A DNA stretch of 64,000 nt from Ypsolopha sequella. Its lineage: Eukaryota; Arthropoda; Insecta; Lepidoptera; Ypsolophidae. Of the stretch, positions 43,796-56,610 are shown piece after piece; position 1 is the first letter of the stretch, and every line of letters starts with the position of its first letter. A model generated the notes under the pieces. That model was not told the DNA's origin. It worked only from the letters and a program-made list of their open reading frames with translations, and searched no databases. The stretch spans positions 14,554,201 to 14,618,200 of the forward strand of contig OW204001.1 in the NCBI GenBank assembly GCA_934047225.1. The letters run 5' to 3'. Position numbers and translations under genes: made by a program.

Positions 43796-46700
43796 TCATC
43801 TTTGACTACTTTCGGCTGGGAGAACCACGGAAATAAAAGTGCTTTCGATATCTAGACACGCGGCAGCCGAGTTCAAAGAAAAGGGCTATAGAACTTGGCA
43901 AGTTTTCATAGCAAATTATTTGCATGTAACCGTTTAAACTTTAGCAATGACAATATGCCTAGTTCTACATATTCAGTAGCGAGGACCCTCAGAAACTTTC
44001 TTTTTAAACAAGTGAAGAACATTGTACATTATTGCTGTTATGACTGAAGGAACCTCCGTAAACCTTGGCACCCAATTTGATCTCAATTCTTTATTCGGCG
44101 AAGCTGACAATCTTGCACTGCTTGTACTGATCTTTTTCACATTTATGGTTTTGGTGGGTTAATACTCGTACTTTAATAGTACATGCATACCTAATTACTT
44201 ATTTTACGTAATAATTAGGTCAAGAAATGATTTATCACTTCTCGGGAAAACTTAAATTTAGACAATACCTTCTTCGGACTTTAATAAAGTAGAACCACAA
44301 TGAAGTTTCAAACTCTTAAAACTATGATTAGCAAGATATCTATAATCATTTTGTCCTACAAATAAGAGCGAAGAAGGTTCATTGAACTTAGTACGTAACT
44401 ATACATACATATCTATATTATCTATGTAAGTACATGATCTAAGAAAATTCAAAGTGTCAGAATTTTGTCAACGGGCTAGATTTAAAGAAAACCCATAGAC
44501 TCGACGGAAGATAGCGTTGCATTTTATAAGTATTGTTGTCCAAACAGTGACCAAATAACTGCAAAGTCATACCCAACGATGACACTAAACATTTCACTTT
44601 TGAGAAAAACACCGTTAACAGCAGTAAGAGTGATCCGGAATTATTTCCACACGATTCTAGGAGAATTTGAGCCAAAGGTCGTTCAGAAACAAAAAGTGCA
44701 TTTACCTCTAGGATAATTCAAGCCAAGGCCCGTTCGGAAACAAAAAGTGTACTTACCTCTACAGTATTTTAACATAAGAATGATGAGCTTTGAGGCTAAA
44801 AGTGTAAATGAGGCTCCGTTGAGAATGATAATTGCGTTAAGTTTCCCAAATTATCAGTCTAGTCTGAGGCTCTTGCAACCTGAATAGATGATGTTGAAAC
44901 ATTAAAGGCAGTAAATGTTTTATTTCTCAGTTATAATAGTTAGACAGAAGTTAAGGCAACCTCTATCAAGAATGAAATTGAAACCAACCGGTAGCACGTT
45001 GATGTCTTTTATTACTACATGCGACAATGTCATTTAACGATCGCCATGAAAATTATATACACAGAAAGTTAATAAAATGCGTTCTGCAGTAACATCCTAT
45101 CTTAATACCATCAGCAATTAAATCGAACAGGATAAAATGTTTAAATGCGCAGTAGTCGACCGGCGATCATAAATCAAAAAGAAAGCGCTTACCGAAGAAG
45201 ACATCAAGCGTGGAATTTTCGATTGGGAATGATGAAGGGCTGCGCGTACGCACATTCTGGGCCGAATCACGACGCAGCAGGATCGCGGTCATCGGCCTTC
45301 TTAAGCCTACCTCACGAGACACGATACATTTTTTGTAAGGACGACAAAAACGACCTCGTGAAACTCTTTACAATCATCCGAATCATCAGGTTACGTATAA
45401 GGCCTGCGCTACACGAAAACAATGACCAAAATTTTGCAGTTCTTGGAGTTGCATCAGACGTCGGACAGGCGAGCTTTGGAAGACGTTTTGAAAAAAAAAT
45501 AGAGAAAAATATTTAAATAAGAGTTTAAGATGGGCGTTGAAATGAGAAGTGCTCGAGATAATGGCTGGCTATAAAGTTTCAACATCTTTGAAGCTGAACA
45601 AGTAATCACGCGTCGAAATACAAAAGAAATGTTTTGTGCTTTGTTTTGTACGTAGTTTATTATAGACCATCTATAGAGTGCATTGCCTGTGGGAAGAACC
45701 ATTACACTTGTGTAATCTATTTCTGTTACTTCTTTACTTGTTTTAGAGTTTACTGAATTAATAATATGGTTAAACATGAAGCAATTTCAATAATCTGGCT
45801 ATTGCAATGTAAAGTATGTTTATAAACGGTAATTCAAGATGACAAAGAACAACAATATGTAATGAAGACTGACTTGATTTTGACATTTTTTCATATAAAT
45901 CACACCTCGTTATCGCTGACAGATTTGTAAATCACATGTCATACACGAATACATGCGCAATAAGGCATGTCATGTCAGCTACGAAAATAAGTCAACTGAT
46001 TCAAAGAAACCTATAATTCTTTTAAACTTCTGCAATGAAATTGTTACATACATAGGTTAAACGGACATATCTATTTCCTAACAATTAAATGGCAAGCGCA
46101 GAGAATGCATCATTACACATTAACAAAACTGATTCTTTTCAAAATATTCGTTTGAGTGACGGCCCACCAAATCAGGTTACGTAACGTCGCGTTAACAATA
46201 GAGCCAACGTCAATCACGCGTTGGAGACGATTTTAAATCAGCCTATGGGAGAAAGTTTAGTGCCTTAAGCCTTTACTAATAGCCTGGCTTTTTGTATGGG
46301 CTGGGTCATGGAATGGAGATAAAGGTTACATATATGAGTATATACTCCAGACAATCATTGTATTGAAAAAGTGTCAGTTTCGGCATGATATGGGTAACAA
46401 GGTTCTATACATTGCTACATTTCATTAAGCGTTGTGTCACATCAGAGCATCTTTTCGAAGCCTAGAGCTGTCTGCAAGACGTTAATTAGCTCGCCCCCGC
46501 AGGTCAGCCTGGCAACGCTCTGGCATAAGGACTTGCGCAAGAGTCGATGAGATCGCCCCGACGACCTCTGCGACATAAACTCTCATATTGACGACTAGTT
46601 ACGTGCTACCTACACCAATAAAAGAGATGGAAATGGCCGAGAAGCTCTTTCGAAAGGGTTTTCTTAATCAACATGAATCTATAAGTTGTGCAGCTTTTAT

Positions 46701-49299
46701 GGCCGTATCGATGATAGGTTTTATGTTTTTGCTATTACGTTTTCCATATTTTCATCGATTAAGATAACCACAACAACTTATTTGCCGGAACTAAGTTTGT
46801 GAATCTCTTTAAAAAACCCATAAAATGTTAATGCTTACATAACTCGACACACCATGTTGGAGACAGTTTTTTTAATGGTATTACGTATTTATATTCTCTA
46901 TCCCATTAGTTGGATATAACTCGTAAATTATTTAAAAATTCCTGTAGAGCATTGTGAAGATTTAAATTCCGAATACCGTTAAATATTTGATCGGATTTGC
47001 GTCAAGATATGGGTTTATTCGGATGCTGCCCGATCCGTATCTATCTACCTGGCTTCACTTGTAAATCAACATTTATTTTTAGCTGTCAACGATTTTATGT
47101 GTTTGCCTGTTCGCTTGCACAACTGATATTTCTAAAAACAGCAGTATGACGAAACAATGACGGCTGGCTGTAAAAACGCTGTAAACTATCGGTAACCTAT
47201 TTCCCGCTTTCACTTACGCAACCATAATTAGCAATAACCGAACAAAACTGTTCTCGTTCATCGGTTTCATATCGATATTTTTATGCATCTACAGTTATTT
47301 TCTAGTCTTTGAGTGATGTATTGTATGATGGAAATGATTATAGCAAACACAAGGAAATCAATTATTGTTACTGTACTCTATAGAAATTCTTTATTCAAAA
47401 CGAGAATCGATAAAAACTTATTCAAACAAGGTGCCTATGTAAGGAGGCGAGATAACAAAAATCTAATTTAAGCCAGACCGTCCCACTTTTCATTGGACCC
47501 TATTACGCAAGACACGTTATCGAATAAAACTAAAACTAAATTCAGATTTGTCTGTAAGTTGATGAATGGAGACGTCTCAGAAGTGTTACGTAAGAGGTGA
47601 CTACGGGGTATGGTCACTTACTAAATTGTTTCGAAATAAACAATGAACGTCAAGTCGAAACCTTCGATCATATTGATTGCAGCTTTACCATTGATTCTAG
47701 TCGTTGATTTAATTGGCTTGTCAGTCTACTATTTAGTGAATATAGCCTTAAAATAAGTCTGCAATTGTGAGCTATTTGTCTTCGTAGTACGTGAGATACT
47801 AATTGAAAATAATGAGATTGTTTGGGTCAAGGTGACTAAGCGAATTCCGTGATATGATTTTTTTAATAACAGACATACCTACCATATGCATGTGATATGA
47901 TTTGTATAAGTGAATGAAGCTATGGGATATATTATTATATGAACGAAGTCGAGGCCACGCATGTAGTTTATTTCCTACTCTTCACGTTTCAAATACAACT
48001 CCAACAGTACAAAAAGTCATTATGACAAGTACGTTCGAGTCGGTCTGTATGTATGTAGTATTATTACCCGCCCCAGGGTCCCCTTGCCTGAACCAGTGGT
48101 CCGTGGCACGAGCACAAAAACACTCTTCCCGAAATATGATTCAAAAATTTACTACGCACCGCGGAGTATGGACCCTCAAATTAACTTGGGACGCGATTCA
48201 GTTGATTTTTTTTTTCTTGTTTTGTGTTGATAAAATCTGCCAGTTTTGTTTGGGAGGACTCACATCGAAAATTATATTAAAGGAGTGGAATAATTTTTAC
48301 ATTTGCCTTCGAAGCGACGCGTATTTTCAAAGTCTTGAACATGATTAGTGTGCGGTATTTCTATGGATTACCTTCACAAAAGTGTTGAAAGTTGAGAGAG
48401 TCAACTAATTCAGTCGGGTTATAGTGTTAAAGATGGTTTTCAAATACACATTAGGACGCCATTACCAGCAATTGAATCACGCACAAGCAACAAAAGAGGT
48501 CCAAAGGCTACAAGTCCCTCGGGAAACTATTATAAATGATGACTTCGCAGAAGAACGAACTATCAACATTCACGGTCACGTTACTTGAGAAAATGAGAAT
48601 CGGGCGCCTTTTTTTTGAGATGTCGATGTGGATCAGTGAAACACATGTTTTCAGACCATCACGTCCATATTCGAAATAAACGAAATAAATCTACCGCTTG
48701 ACATTGCTTGTCATACGATTCAATTTGTCAAAGCGTTGTGACAAAACGTCTCGGTGACCGCGGGGAGTCGACTACAAATGCCGAACGGCGTCGGCAGCAC
48801 AAGTCAGCAGCACAACCCTCCATCATCGGGGGGTCAGTTAACTTCAGTGTCTCGACACGCACGGAAACAATACAAATACTTACGCCCAGATGGGCCACAA
48901 AACAAACTGCTAAATATTTTTTAAATAACAGGGCAATGGACTTTGCTTGGGAACGTCCGGATCCTTTTTGGTTCCATTGTTTGTTTAGGAATACAAGTTT
49001 TCTTCGCAAAGCTTTAGCTGTTAGTTACGTGACGATAGCCTCTTTACTTGACATTATTTGTTTGAATAAACCTGTACATATTTGTATACATACTATTGAA
49101 GGTTTTGTGGTGGGAAGGCCTTAAGATGAACAATGATCCCGGGGAACTATAACTCGCGGATTGACGCGGTCGCACCACAGTAATAGCACCAAGAAAAGCT
49201 CTGTTCCGCGAACGCAGAACAATGGTGGGTCATTTTGTAATGCCTCCTTATTACCATGCATGATGCAACGCTATTTTGTAAATATGCTACACTCTACTA
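43796..49299. other. Long AT-rich intronic stretch with small GC-rich islands
   Basis: Mostly unique AT-rich DNA. GC-richer islands at about 45150-45345, 46480-46590, 48055-48185 and 48740-48900 stand out. The first is discussed as a candidate exon. The others have no splice-bounded frame I trust and may be conserved regulatory DNA or old insertions. Confidence 0.4.
45193..45315 (-). CDS. Candidate 5' exon on the minus strand (weak)
   Basis: A GC-rich island on the minus strand reads GLRRPMTAILLRRDSAQNVR then SPSSFPIENSTLDVFFG and ends exactly at a GTAAGC donor, phase 1. The frame is open to 45367. The basic RRxS-rich peptide would suit an N-terminal segment of the RhoGAP. However, phase 1 does not join the exon at 32347 (a stop results), so another exon would be needed in between. 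Upstream border uncertain. Confidence 0.22.
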
Positions 49300-49557
49300 C
49301 AGTGGCGTGCACAGAGCATTTTGCTGGAAAAGCAAGCAATTGGTCAAGAATAACAATAAAAAAAATATGAAAAAATTTAAATATTACTTTGAAGAAAAGA
49401 GTTTGTAAAGAAAATTTTCACTCTATGGTAGACATTGTCTACCCTGGCGTCATACAATTTTTTTTTCAAAGTGATATTTAATTTTTTTATATTTTTTTTA
49501 TTGTTGTTCTTGACCAATTGTTTGCTTTTCCAGCAAAAAGCTCTGTGCACGCCACTG
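49300..49557. mobile_element. 258-bp hAT-like MITE with 8-bp target duplication
   Basis: Ends CAGTGGCGTGCACAGAGC and its inverse, with complementarity continuing through GCAAGCAATTGGTCAAGAA and into the A/T-rich arms (about 100 bp per arm). Flanked by CTCTACTA (49292-49299) and CTCTACTC (49558-49565), an 8-bp duplication with one mismatch. CAG-starting ends with 8-bp duplications are the hAT signature. Confidence 0.78.
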
Positions 49558-49565
49558 CTCTACTC

Positions 49566-51716
49566 TACACAGGTATGTTTTCTTAAGACTACAAGTATTC
49601 TAGGAGGTATAATGTCAGTTATAAGTTTAATTGCACCTGTTTTTTCCAAGGAAATTAAAAATGCTTAATTAAGGTCAATTCGATATTTCTCGAATAGTAG
49701 GTACTTTTTGTATTTATTTCTATTAATTCAAATGTCGGTATTGGCAGATGCATGTCCTATTTAGGAGATGTTCGATCGGTATTTAAAATGGCACATGCTT
49801 CGTCGATTTTAATTAATGTTTCCTTTCGAAGCGACACGTGCGAAGGGCGCTGGCAAAGATTTTTTGTTCTTATTTGCTAATGACAAGACACCTGATATAT
49901 TTATTTGCCAGTTATCTCGCTGTCACATAAATTCAGAAAAAGACTGAGCTTAATAAAGTTATTCAACTTTTGAAACGTTATTTTCATGTCGTACAGCATT
50001 ATTTCTTTCAACAAGAAACATGAAAGCCGCGTGAAATGTAGAACTACGTAAAGATAATGTTTATGATTTTGTTTTCAGCTTTTGATTACAATGAGTATAT
50101 TCTTTTTTAAACTGTGTTTAGATTAAAATAAACTTTCAGAATTGCTTGATGCTCATATAATTCTGATTTATATTCTTAAACATCTTTTTTTGTTAATCAA
50201 CGATTTTTTTAGAGCTTCGGCAGTATCAAAAACCATGGTAATAACATTAAAAAAGTAATTTAAGAGTCCTTTAATTTAAATAGCCCAGGGGCTAGCAATA
50301 AAAAGTTAATAAGCCTTACCAATTTAAAGGTACAACTTTCCTTAAATAACTCTTAACTAGGCCGTGATTAGGCCCGCTTTCATTCGGAATTAAGTCTGGT
50401 TTAATGAAACACAATAACACAATAATGAATAATGTATGGACCTCTTGTTTACATCTTGGCAGTGTTGCCAGAATATAATAGGTTTAGTAGACTTTTCTAG
50501 TGAAATTCTTATAAATAGTTATCATTAAAAATAGATAACAAAACAATTTTTAACAGTAATATTTTTATTGATAGGATCATAATTTTTTGCATGCTATATA
50601 GATTAAAATTGACTTTCTTAAATTGTTAAATAGCAATAAAAATTATTAGTCTGTTTTTTGTCGAATTGCCCATACATAATAAGCACTTAGTCCGATGGAA
50701 GGCGCTGGAAGCCAAACCACAAGTTAATCCTCGATTAGCTTAGCTTGGTTTCTAACGTTGACCAATACTTGTATTTACCTTAAGAAAGAAACTAATTATG
50801 TATTTTTGTAAAGCTTGATGAACGTTTTGAATAAAGATTATTATTATTATTATTTATGCGGATTTCACGAAGTAACATTTCTAAATAGGTACTTATAAAA
50901 ATATCTCGTAAGAAGAGTTAATTCTAAGTGCATAGATTGTTACAGATAACATGACCGATACCTATCTATGAACAAAAAAATCGACATAACTAAATGTGAA
51001 GTTATTGACATCTTTTTAGGTCTCACTCAACTACAAAACAATCCTTTCAAATAAAGTTGTCTCTACAAGTGTACCAACCCTTTTGTACCGGAGACACTAA
51101 CACAATCGGCTAGATTAAGGTCAGCATCAAGTTCATTTTCATTGAATGAAGAAAGTCATTATAAGGCTGACAATTCATCGGCGGCTATGCGATGTTATAC
51201 GAAGCATTGCGAGAAAATATCTGCAGAAAGTGGTCACAAAGAAGCTGTGTTGAAAAGGACTGACATCTGTTTATATATTCTATGATACATCTATTTTGGC
51301 ACTTTCATTTAACTGAATATAAAACAGAAAGGATTTTTAGTAGATAACTGAAGAGTTGTTGTAAATTTCTAGTAACGACTGTTTTAGTTCTATGTAACAA
51401 ATCAAGATGATTGGAATGTTTTCAGAAGATAAAATAGCACTAAATAAAATTTCATGAAAAAATTTGTACTAAATATTTTTCAAAGTATGCAGCATTGTCT
51501 ATAATGTCAGCGTGATATTGCAAAATTGCACTATGTTAGGGTGGTTTCTATAAACAACCGGTAAAATAGCCTATTATTCAATAACAATTTCACTAGTGAA
51601 ATTATAAACTATCGGATTTTATAATCTTACGGTGACATATACAAGAATTTTTGCACATTGTGATATATTTTCTCACTTAGGAGCCACGTCATAATAACCA
51701 AAGTAAAATAATGAGT
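49566..51716. other. AT-rich intronic stretch; ATT microsatellite at 50830-50858
   Basis: Only a TTA/ATT simple repeat following AATAAAGATTATT (probably a SINE-type tail) is visible. Confidence 0.45.
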
Positions 51717-51972
51717 GTTAATATGAAGTTGTGAAAGCTGGAAACTGTGGCGATAGTACTAGTCAATACGAACAATTTTTAGTATCGAGACAGCCCCGAA
51801 TCGCGAAAAAAAAATCAGCTGTGCCATAGAAAAGTTACATAGTAGCTACCCAACCAAAATGTATAAAAAAAATTTTTTTTTTTTTTACTTCTCCTTATTT
51901 TTTTCACGAAAAGTTGTATGTATGTACGAGTACTATCGCCAGTTTCCGGCATCCGCAAATTCATCTTAACAC
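51717..51972. mobile_element. 256-bp foldback with about 45-bp imperfect arms
   Basis: GTTAATATGAAGTTGTGAAA and GCTGGAAACTGTGGCGATAG at the left are inverted at 51930-51972 (CTATCGCCAGTTTCCGGC). AT-rich centre. Confidence 0.62.
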
Positions 51973-52729
51973 CCTGTTTGAATCTTAATCAATAACAGTT
52001 ACCATGCTGTTGTTATATTGGGTATTTGGGTAAAAAAGTACCACTGACTCAAGTATATAAGTCCAACCCTAGAGAATAGATTAATGGATATTGTAAGACT
52101 TGATTTATTTATTGTATTATTTAGAGAACTAATTTTTTTTAAATATCATTGGTCAATTTAAAAGGTAATTTCAAGTAGTATTAAAAAACCCTAATATTTA
52201 AGTATTCTTAATTCTGAGAGAAAATGTTTTAAAGTATTTGTTGTACTTTTGTGTAGGTTCAGTTATAATTATAATTGCCTTAGAAGAATGAAACTAGTTG
52301 CAAAATAATAATGTATGAAGTGGAACAGTGTACCAAGCATTTTCTTCCAGAATTTTAGTATCGTGAAAATTTTCAAATTATTTCGTGCGTATTACTCGTG
52401 TAAAGAAAAAATCTTTGCTTACTTTATTACTTATGGATACTGACCAATGAACAAATAAAAAAAATATTAAACTTGCTTTACAAGTGGATCAAGCCGCGAA
52501 ACCTAATTAACTAATTAAATTAAAACACATCAATACACAACGCAGTCATCTGGGTTACTTAGATTAATTAAAACTAGTGCAAAGATGGTACGTAACGGAA
52601 CAATTTATTAAGGTGAGTAGGGTGACAAATTGGAGACGTAATGGTGTATGTTATGTAATGAAATTATGAAACGTGTTAAATGTTGTCTTATAAAATTATG
52701 TACACAGAAAAATCTGATTCAAGCTTCTG

Positions 52730-53143
52730 TGCTCGCCAAATTAGCAACTCGATGTCTGTCTGTACGAATATCGACGGAAACATTGAAATAACGTTCATAT
52801 CAGCGCACAATGCGTGGTGGCTGTTACGACGCTCGCTGCGTCCTTGATAGGGCAAAATAGGAGAAAAAAATACTTTTCACATGAACGTGATTATTCGATT
52901 GAATAATCCTATGTTCTGTTTATAGCTATCAAGTTTATCTATTTATCAAAGCATAAATGAATTAAATCGACCAAGCCACTTAGGAGCAGTAGAGAATTCA
53001 AGCCAAAAAACACCATTCAGTTAAAATAATTTTTCATATAGAAGTGTTGGTGGTACAATGACAAATTAATTTTTTCAATATTTTTGGTTTGGCCATAAAA
53101 GAGGCTTTAGAAAGTACCCATTTGGCGATATTAAGCGCCTTAA
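52730..53143 (+). mobile_element. Family 1 MITE, left end truncated
   Basis: CTCGCCAAATTAGCAACTCG, CGACGCTCGCTGCGTCCTTG, CGATTGAATAATCC and AAAACACCATTCAGTT in the same order as 12618-13091. Right end GCGCCTTAA (53140-53143). An internal deletion removes about 45 bases relative to the 12.6 kb copy. Confidence 0.72.
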
Positions 53144-54228
53144 ATTCCAAGTTGTTTTTGTTTACGGTTAGTTTATTTATAATTTAAAAAAAGTTAACAT
53201 AATTTTTCTTCGCTGTTTTTTGCTAATTAACTCCGTTACAAACACATACAAATTCTGAATCAACCGTAAGTAGCTCAAAAAACCAGGCTTGGCTTCCCTC
53301 ACCAAATCAACATCAATTTGATCCTCATTCCTGTCTCTGCATATTCATTAAACAATTAAACTACAAGAAACCCTCTTATTCTCGGTCTAGCAGGTAAGAA
53401 AAAAGGACCCTGTTTTGAGTTACAGACAATTAGATGGTTAAATCACAATAAACAAACAGCTGAAGATAGTAAAACCTTTCTTTTACTTAGTTTCGTATTA
53501 AAAAAGCTTATGAAATGCGTGAATGGAAAGTTTCTCTTTGTTTATTGAGTGAAAAATGTCTTAAAAACAGATGGTAAGCAAATTTTTGGAATAATAAATA
53601 GACTTAAATTTTTTGTTAGTACATGTGTATCCTTTGTGAATATTAAATTTTAGTAATTAGTTTCTTGATATATAAATAGTAACTGAATGCTTGTTTACTA
53701 CAACAGATTCTTAGGGTATCCGTTTTAATTTTACTCGGATTAAGAATTTTTAAACTACTTGAAGTAAAGGTTCTTACTGTATTGAGTAAAAATTATCTAC
53801 CTACAAAATAATTACATATAACTAAATTAGCGTAGGTAGATAAAATTAAAATTCTTTTCGTCTTTGACACCAATATTTGTCATTTCGTCGATACACACAC
53901 ACAAAACCCATTTGGAAAACACATACCTCTAGTAAATTTTCCTAACATATATTTTATTTTGTTTTAAGAGGGCTAGTTTCACCCTCAGTTTTGCTAAAGT
54001 AATAATAGACTTGTAATGGCGAGGCCAAATGACCGTCGTTGACATACGTTCCCGTGTTTATACCGATAGTACCAACAGCAACGACATTACTGAATAGAAT
54101 AATGATGTTTATAAATGCATTGTTTAAATATACAATAAATCTTTCTATCAATAAATCTTAAAATGGCCATGTATCATGAAGTATGAAATAAAATAATAGC
54201 ATCTTTTATTTATATTTTATTTTTAAGA

Positions 54229-54410
54229 AACACAATAATAAATACACTTTAAAATTTAAAATAAAACTAGATATATTTCGGGCACTACCGGGCCCGAGAT
54301 CAGTTGGAATAATAATAATGATGATTTATTACTATCATTATTATTATTTCAAACTGATGCCGGGCCAAAATATATCTTAGTTTTTTTTAAAGTGTATTTA
54401 GTATTGTGTT
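54229..54410. mobile_element. 182-bp foldback MITE
   Basis: AACACAATAATAAATACACT at the left is inverted at the right (TGTATTTAGTATTGTGTT). Inner arms ATATATTTCGGGC / GCCGGGCCAAAATATAT and AATAATAATGATGATTTATT-type repeats also pair. Confidence 0.68.
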
Positions 54411-54464
54411 ATTTGAATATATTTAAAATAAAAAAATATATGAAGTAGTTACGATAGTTTTTTA

Positions 54465-54625
54465 ACAAAAAGTCGAAACTTGGTGCAACGATGAGCGAAT
54501 CGAGAAAGAGCGTGATAGGTTGCTAGTGATTGATTACTATTAACTTCGGGAGCCGAGCGAAGCAGAGCAGAGCATGATTTAACAGATTTCATGATATGAC
54601 CGATCAGATGATGAAATGGTAAATT
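54465..54625 (-). repeat. GAGCGAAGC-rich dispersed repeat, copy 2
   Basis: GGGAGCCGAGCGAAGCAGAG and TTTCATGATATGACC: the reverse of the modules at 28.3 and 61.4 kb. Confidence 0.5.
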
Positions 54626-55455
54626 CTACGATATGGCTACGACTTATAGATCAAAGCCAACTCATTTATCATAAAATCTCCGGAAGAGCATACAAACTTT
54701 AAATTTGGCGGGCTTGTTATTTGGTTCCTTACACGACGACGTAAGCATCCGTTGATAAAGGATTTTTCGAATGGTATGGTACTTTCTTACCGCTCAACGC
54801 GGGGTAAAGGATTTAAATCTTCATGAATTTGTCTAAGTTTGACTTGATTTTGTATTTGAACTTAATCTAATATCGACACAAATCTTGTGGTTTTATTCCC
54901 ACCTGTTGTGGAATTGTGTTAGAAACGTACAACGCCAAACGTACGATTTTAATATTGTCAAACTGGCAAATTTTCTTGGACGAATAGCAGTTTGACAATT
55001 GAAACTGTACGATTTAAGCTTTCAAATGAATAAGACTTTCTTACACAATTGCATCAATGTTTATAATTTTATAAAAGTAAATATTTAAACGCTTCAAAAC
55101 AAGTACTTGGGCGTTTTATATATCTTGCATTGCTACCACTACGCTGGGTAGTATGAGATAGTTGATATTATCTTTTCTCGTGAATGTAAACCTGAGTCCA
55201 CACCGCGGTGCATCGTTCGAGTAATGTCAACAAGCTCACATCACACCACATTATCTTGAAAGTTGAAACTAAACGCTTTGACTCATTACTGGCCGGCTAC
55301 TGGAGAACTAAATGGCCACTCGAATGACCAGGCTCGCTTGAAACTCTAGACTCTGTGCAAAATGCACAGCTGAACTTCGTTTTTCTTGTTTAGAAGTTAA
55401 AAGTAAAAATATTTCGGTCTATGGCAATTCACGCTAATATAAATAGAACAGCATT

Positions 55456-55612
55456 TTAGGTAGCGTTCCTAAATGCCGGGGTAAAGTTAAAAATTAACTG
55501 TCACCCGTTCCACAACCAACCGAGTGAAAAACTAAACCTTGTCAGAAATGTAAAATTCACTTTGACAGTTTAAATTTTACATTTACCCAGGGCGTTTAGG
55601 AACGCTACCTAA
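55456..55612. mobile_element. 157-bp MITE with about 30-bp ends
   Basis: TTAGGTAGCGTTCCTAAATG(CC) at the left and its inverse GGCGTTTAGGAACGCTACCTAA at the right, continuing with GGGTAAA/TTTACCC. No ORF. Confidence 0.72.
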
Positions 55613-55667
55613 TCTTAATATTTTTCTCATTATTTTTAAAGTCATATTATATTTTTATCTTTCTTCT

Positions 55668-55790
55668 TTGCCTGGCCCTTTCCCATTTTATTTGGGGTCC
55701 GCCTTCCGTATCATGCGTCTCGAAGCAGCTCGATCCTGGGTCGTCTCTTTGCTGACTTGGGCTTCTTTGAGGTTCTTATCAAATCAAATC
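55668..55790 (+). repeat. Interspersed repeat fragment (GCCTGGCCCTTTCCCATTT)
   Basis: TTTGCCTGGCCCTTTCCCAT, TTTATTTGGGGTCCGCCTTC and TCGAAGCAGCTCGATCCTGG, a retroelement-derived segment I recognise from other lepidopteran sequences. About 120 bp retained. Confidence 0.45.
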
Positions 55791-56489
55791 AATACAAGTT
55801 GGTGATTGTTTAAAGTAAGTGCACTATGTTTTGCCTGTGGAGAGGCATACACATTTTTCACTTATTTACTAACATGCGTATTAAAAATAAATGTCACATA
55901 GGATCTTGTAAAAAAAAAAACATATATATTAATCATTGCAAATAATTGAACAGCAATAAAATTAAAGTGATAATAACAATGAATAATAGTAATAAAAAGC
56001 ATGTCAAAGAATATCATAAAAATCAAGATCAAAAAGTAATTATTGATGTTATTCACCTATATAAATTTATCATTTAAAAATTCATTTACAGAGTAGTAAG
56101 ACTTTTCGATCAATTGTACAAAAAGTTTCTTTTTAAATAATACTATATTTAGGTCTTTAATGCAATTCGGAATTTTATTAAAAATCTTCGGTGCCATACA
56201 AAAAATACTTTTATGCATCAATGCCATTTTCGTTTTTTGCGAATTTTTGCTTATTTACTACGAACATCCATTTGATTCGGGGTCTTCCTCGGCCTCGGGG
56301 TTTAGTTTCGATTTCGATTATATTTTTATCTTTGTCACAATAATATTATTTACATAAAACATACACCATTGACGTAATAAGTCGATGACATATATGTTTA
56401 CATGCATTGCTAGAATTCATCTAACGTAATTTACATTAATTGAGATCAAATTAAGTCATTAAGAAATTAAAGACGAAGTTTTTCATTTT

Positions 56490-56610
56490 ATTTTTTAAGA
56501 TGTTTTAGTTTATTTTTAAGGATATTTTTAGTTTAGTTTAGATGTATTTATTTTAGTCATTTTTATTTGAATTTTAATGTTAGTTAAGTTGCAATAAAGA
56601 TGTTAAAAAT
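56490..56610 (+). repeat. 3' tail related to the 37.9-kb nuclease retroelement
   Basis: TTTTTAGTTTAGTTTAGATG, ATTTATTTTAGTC and AATTTTAATGTTAGTTAAG align with the reverse strand downstream of the stop at 37852 (TTTAGTTTAGTTTAGATTCA, TTATTTTAGTCCCC, TTTAATGTTATTTAAG). So this is the 3' end of another copy of that family, truncated to the UTR. Confidence 0.5.

Noticed and set aside
47914..48348. 144-codon plus-strand frame
   Set aside because: No recognisable domain or splice context; AT-rich intron with a local GC patch. Length is within chance for the window.
48708..49124. 138-codon plus-strand frame
   Set aside because: Overlaps a GC-rich island better read as regulatory or minus-strand; no domain.
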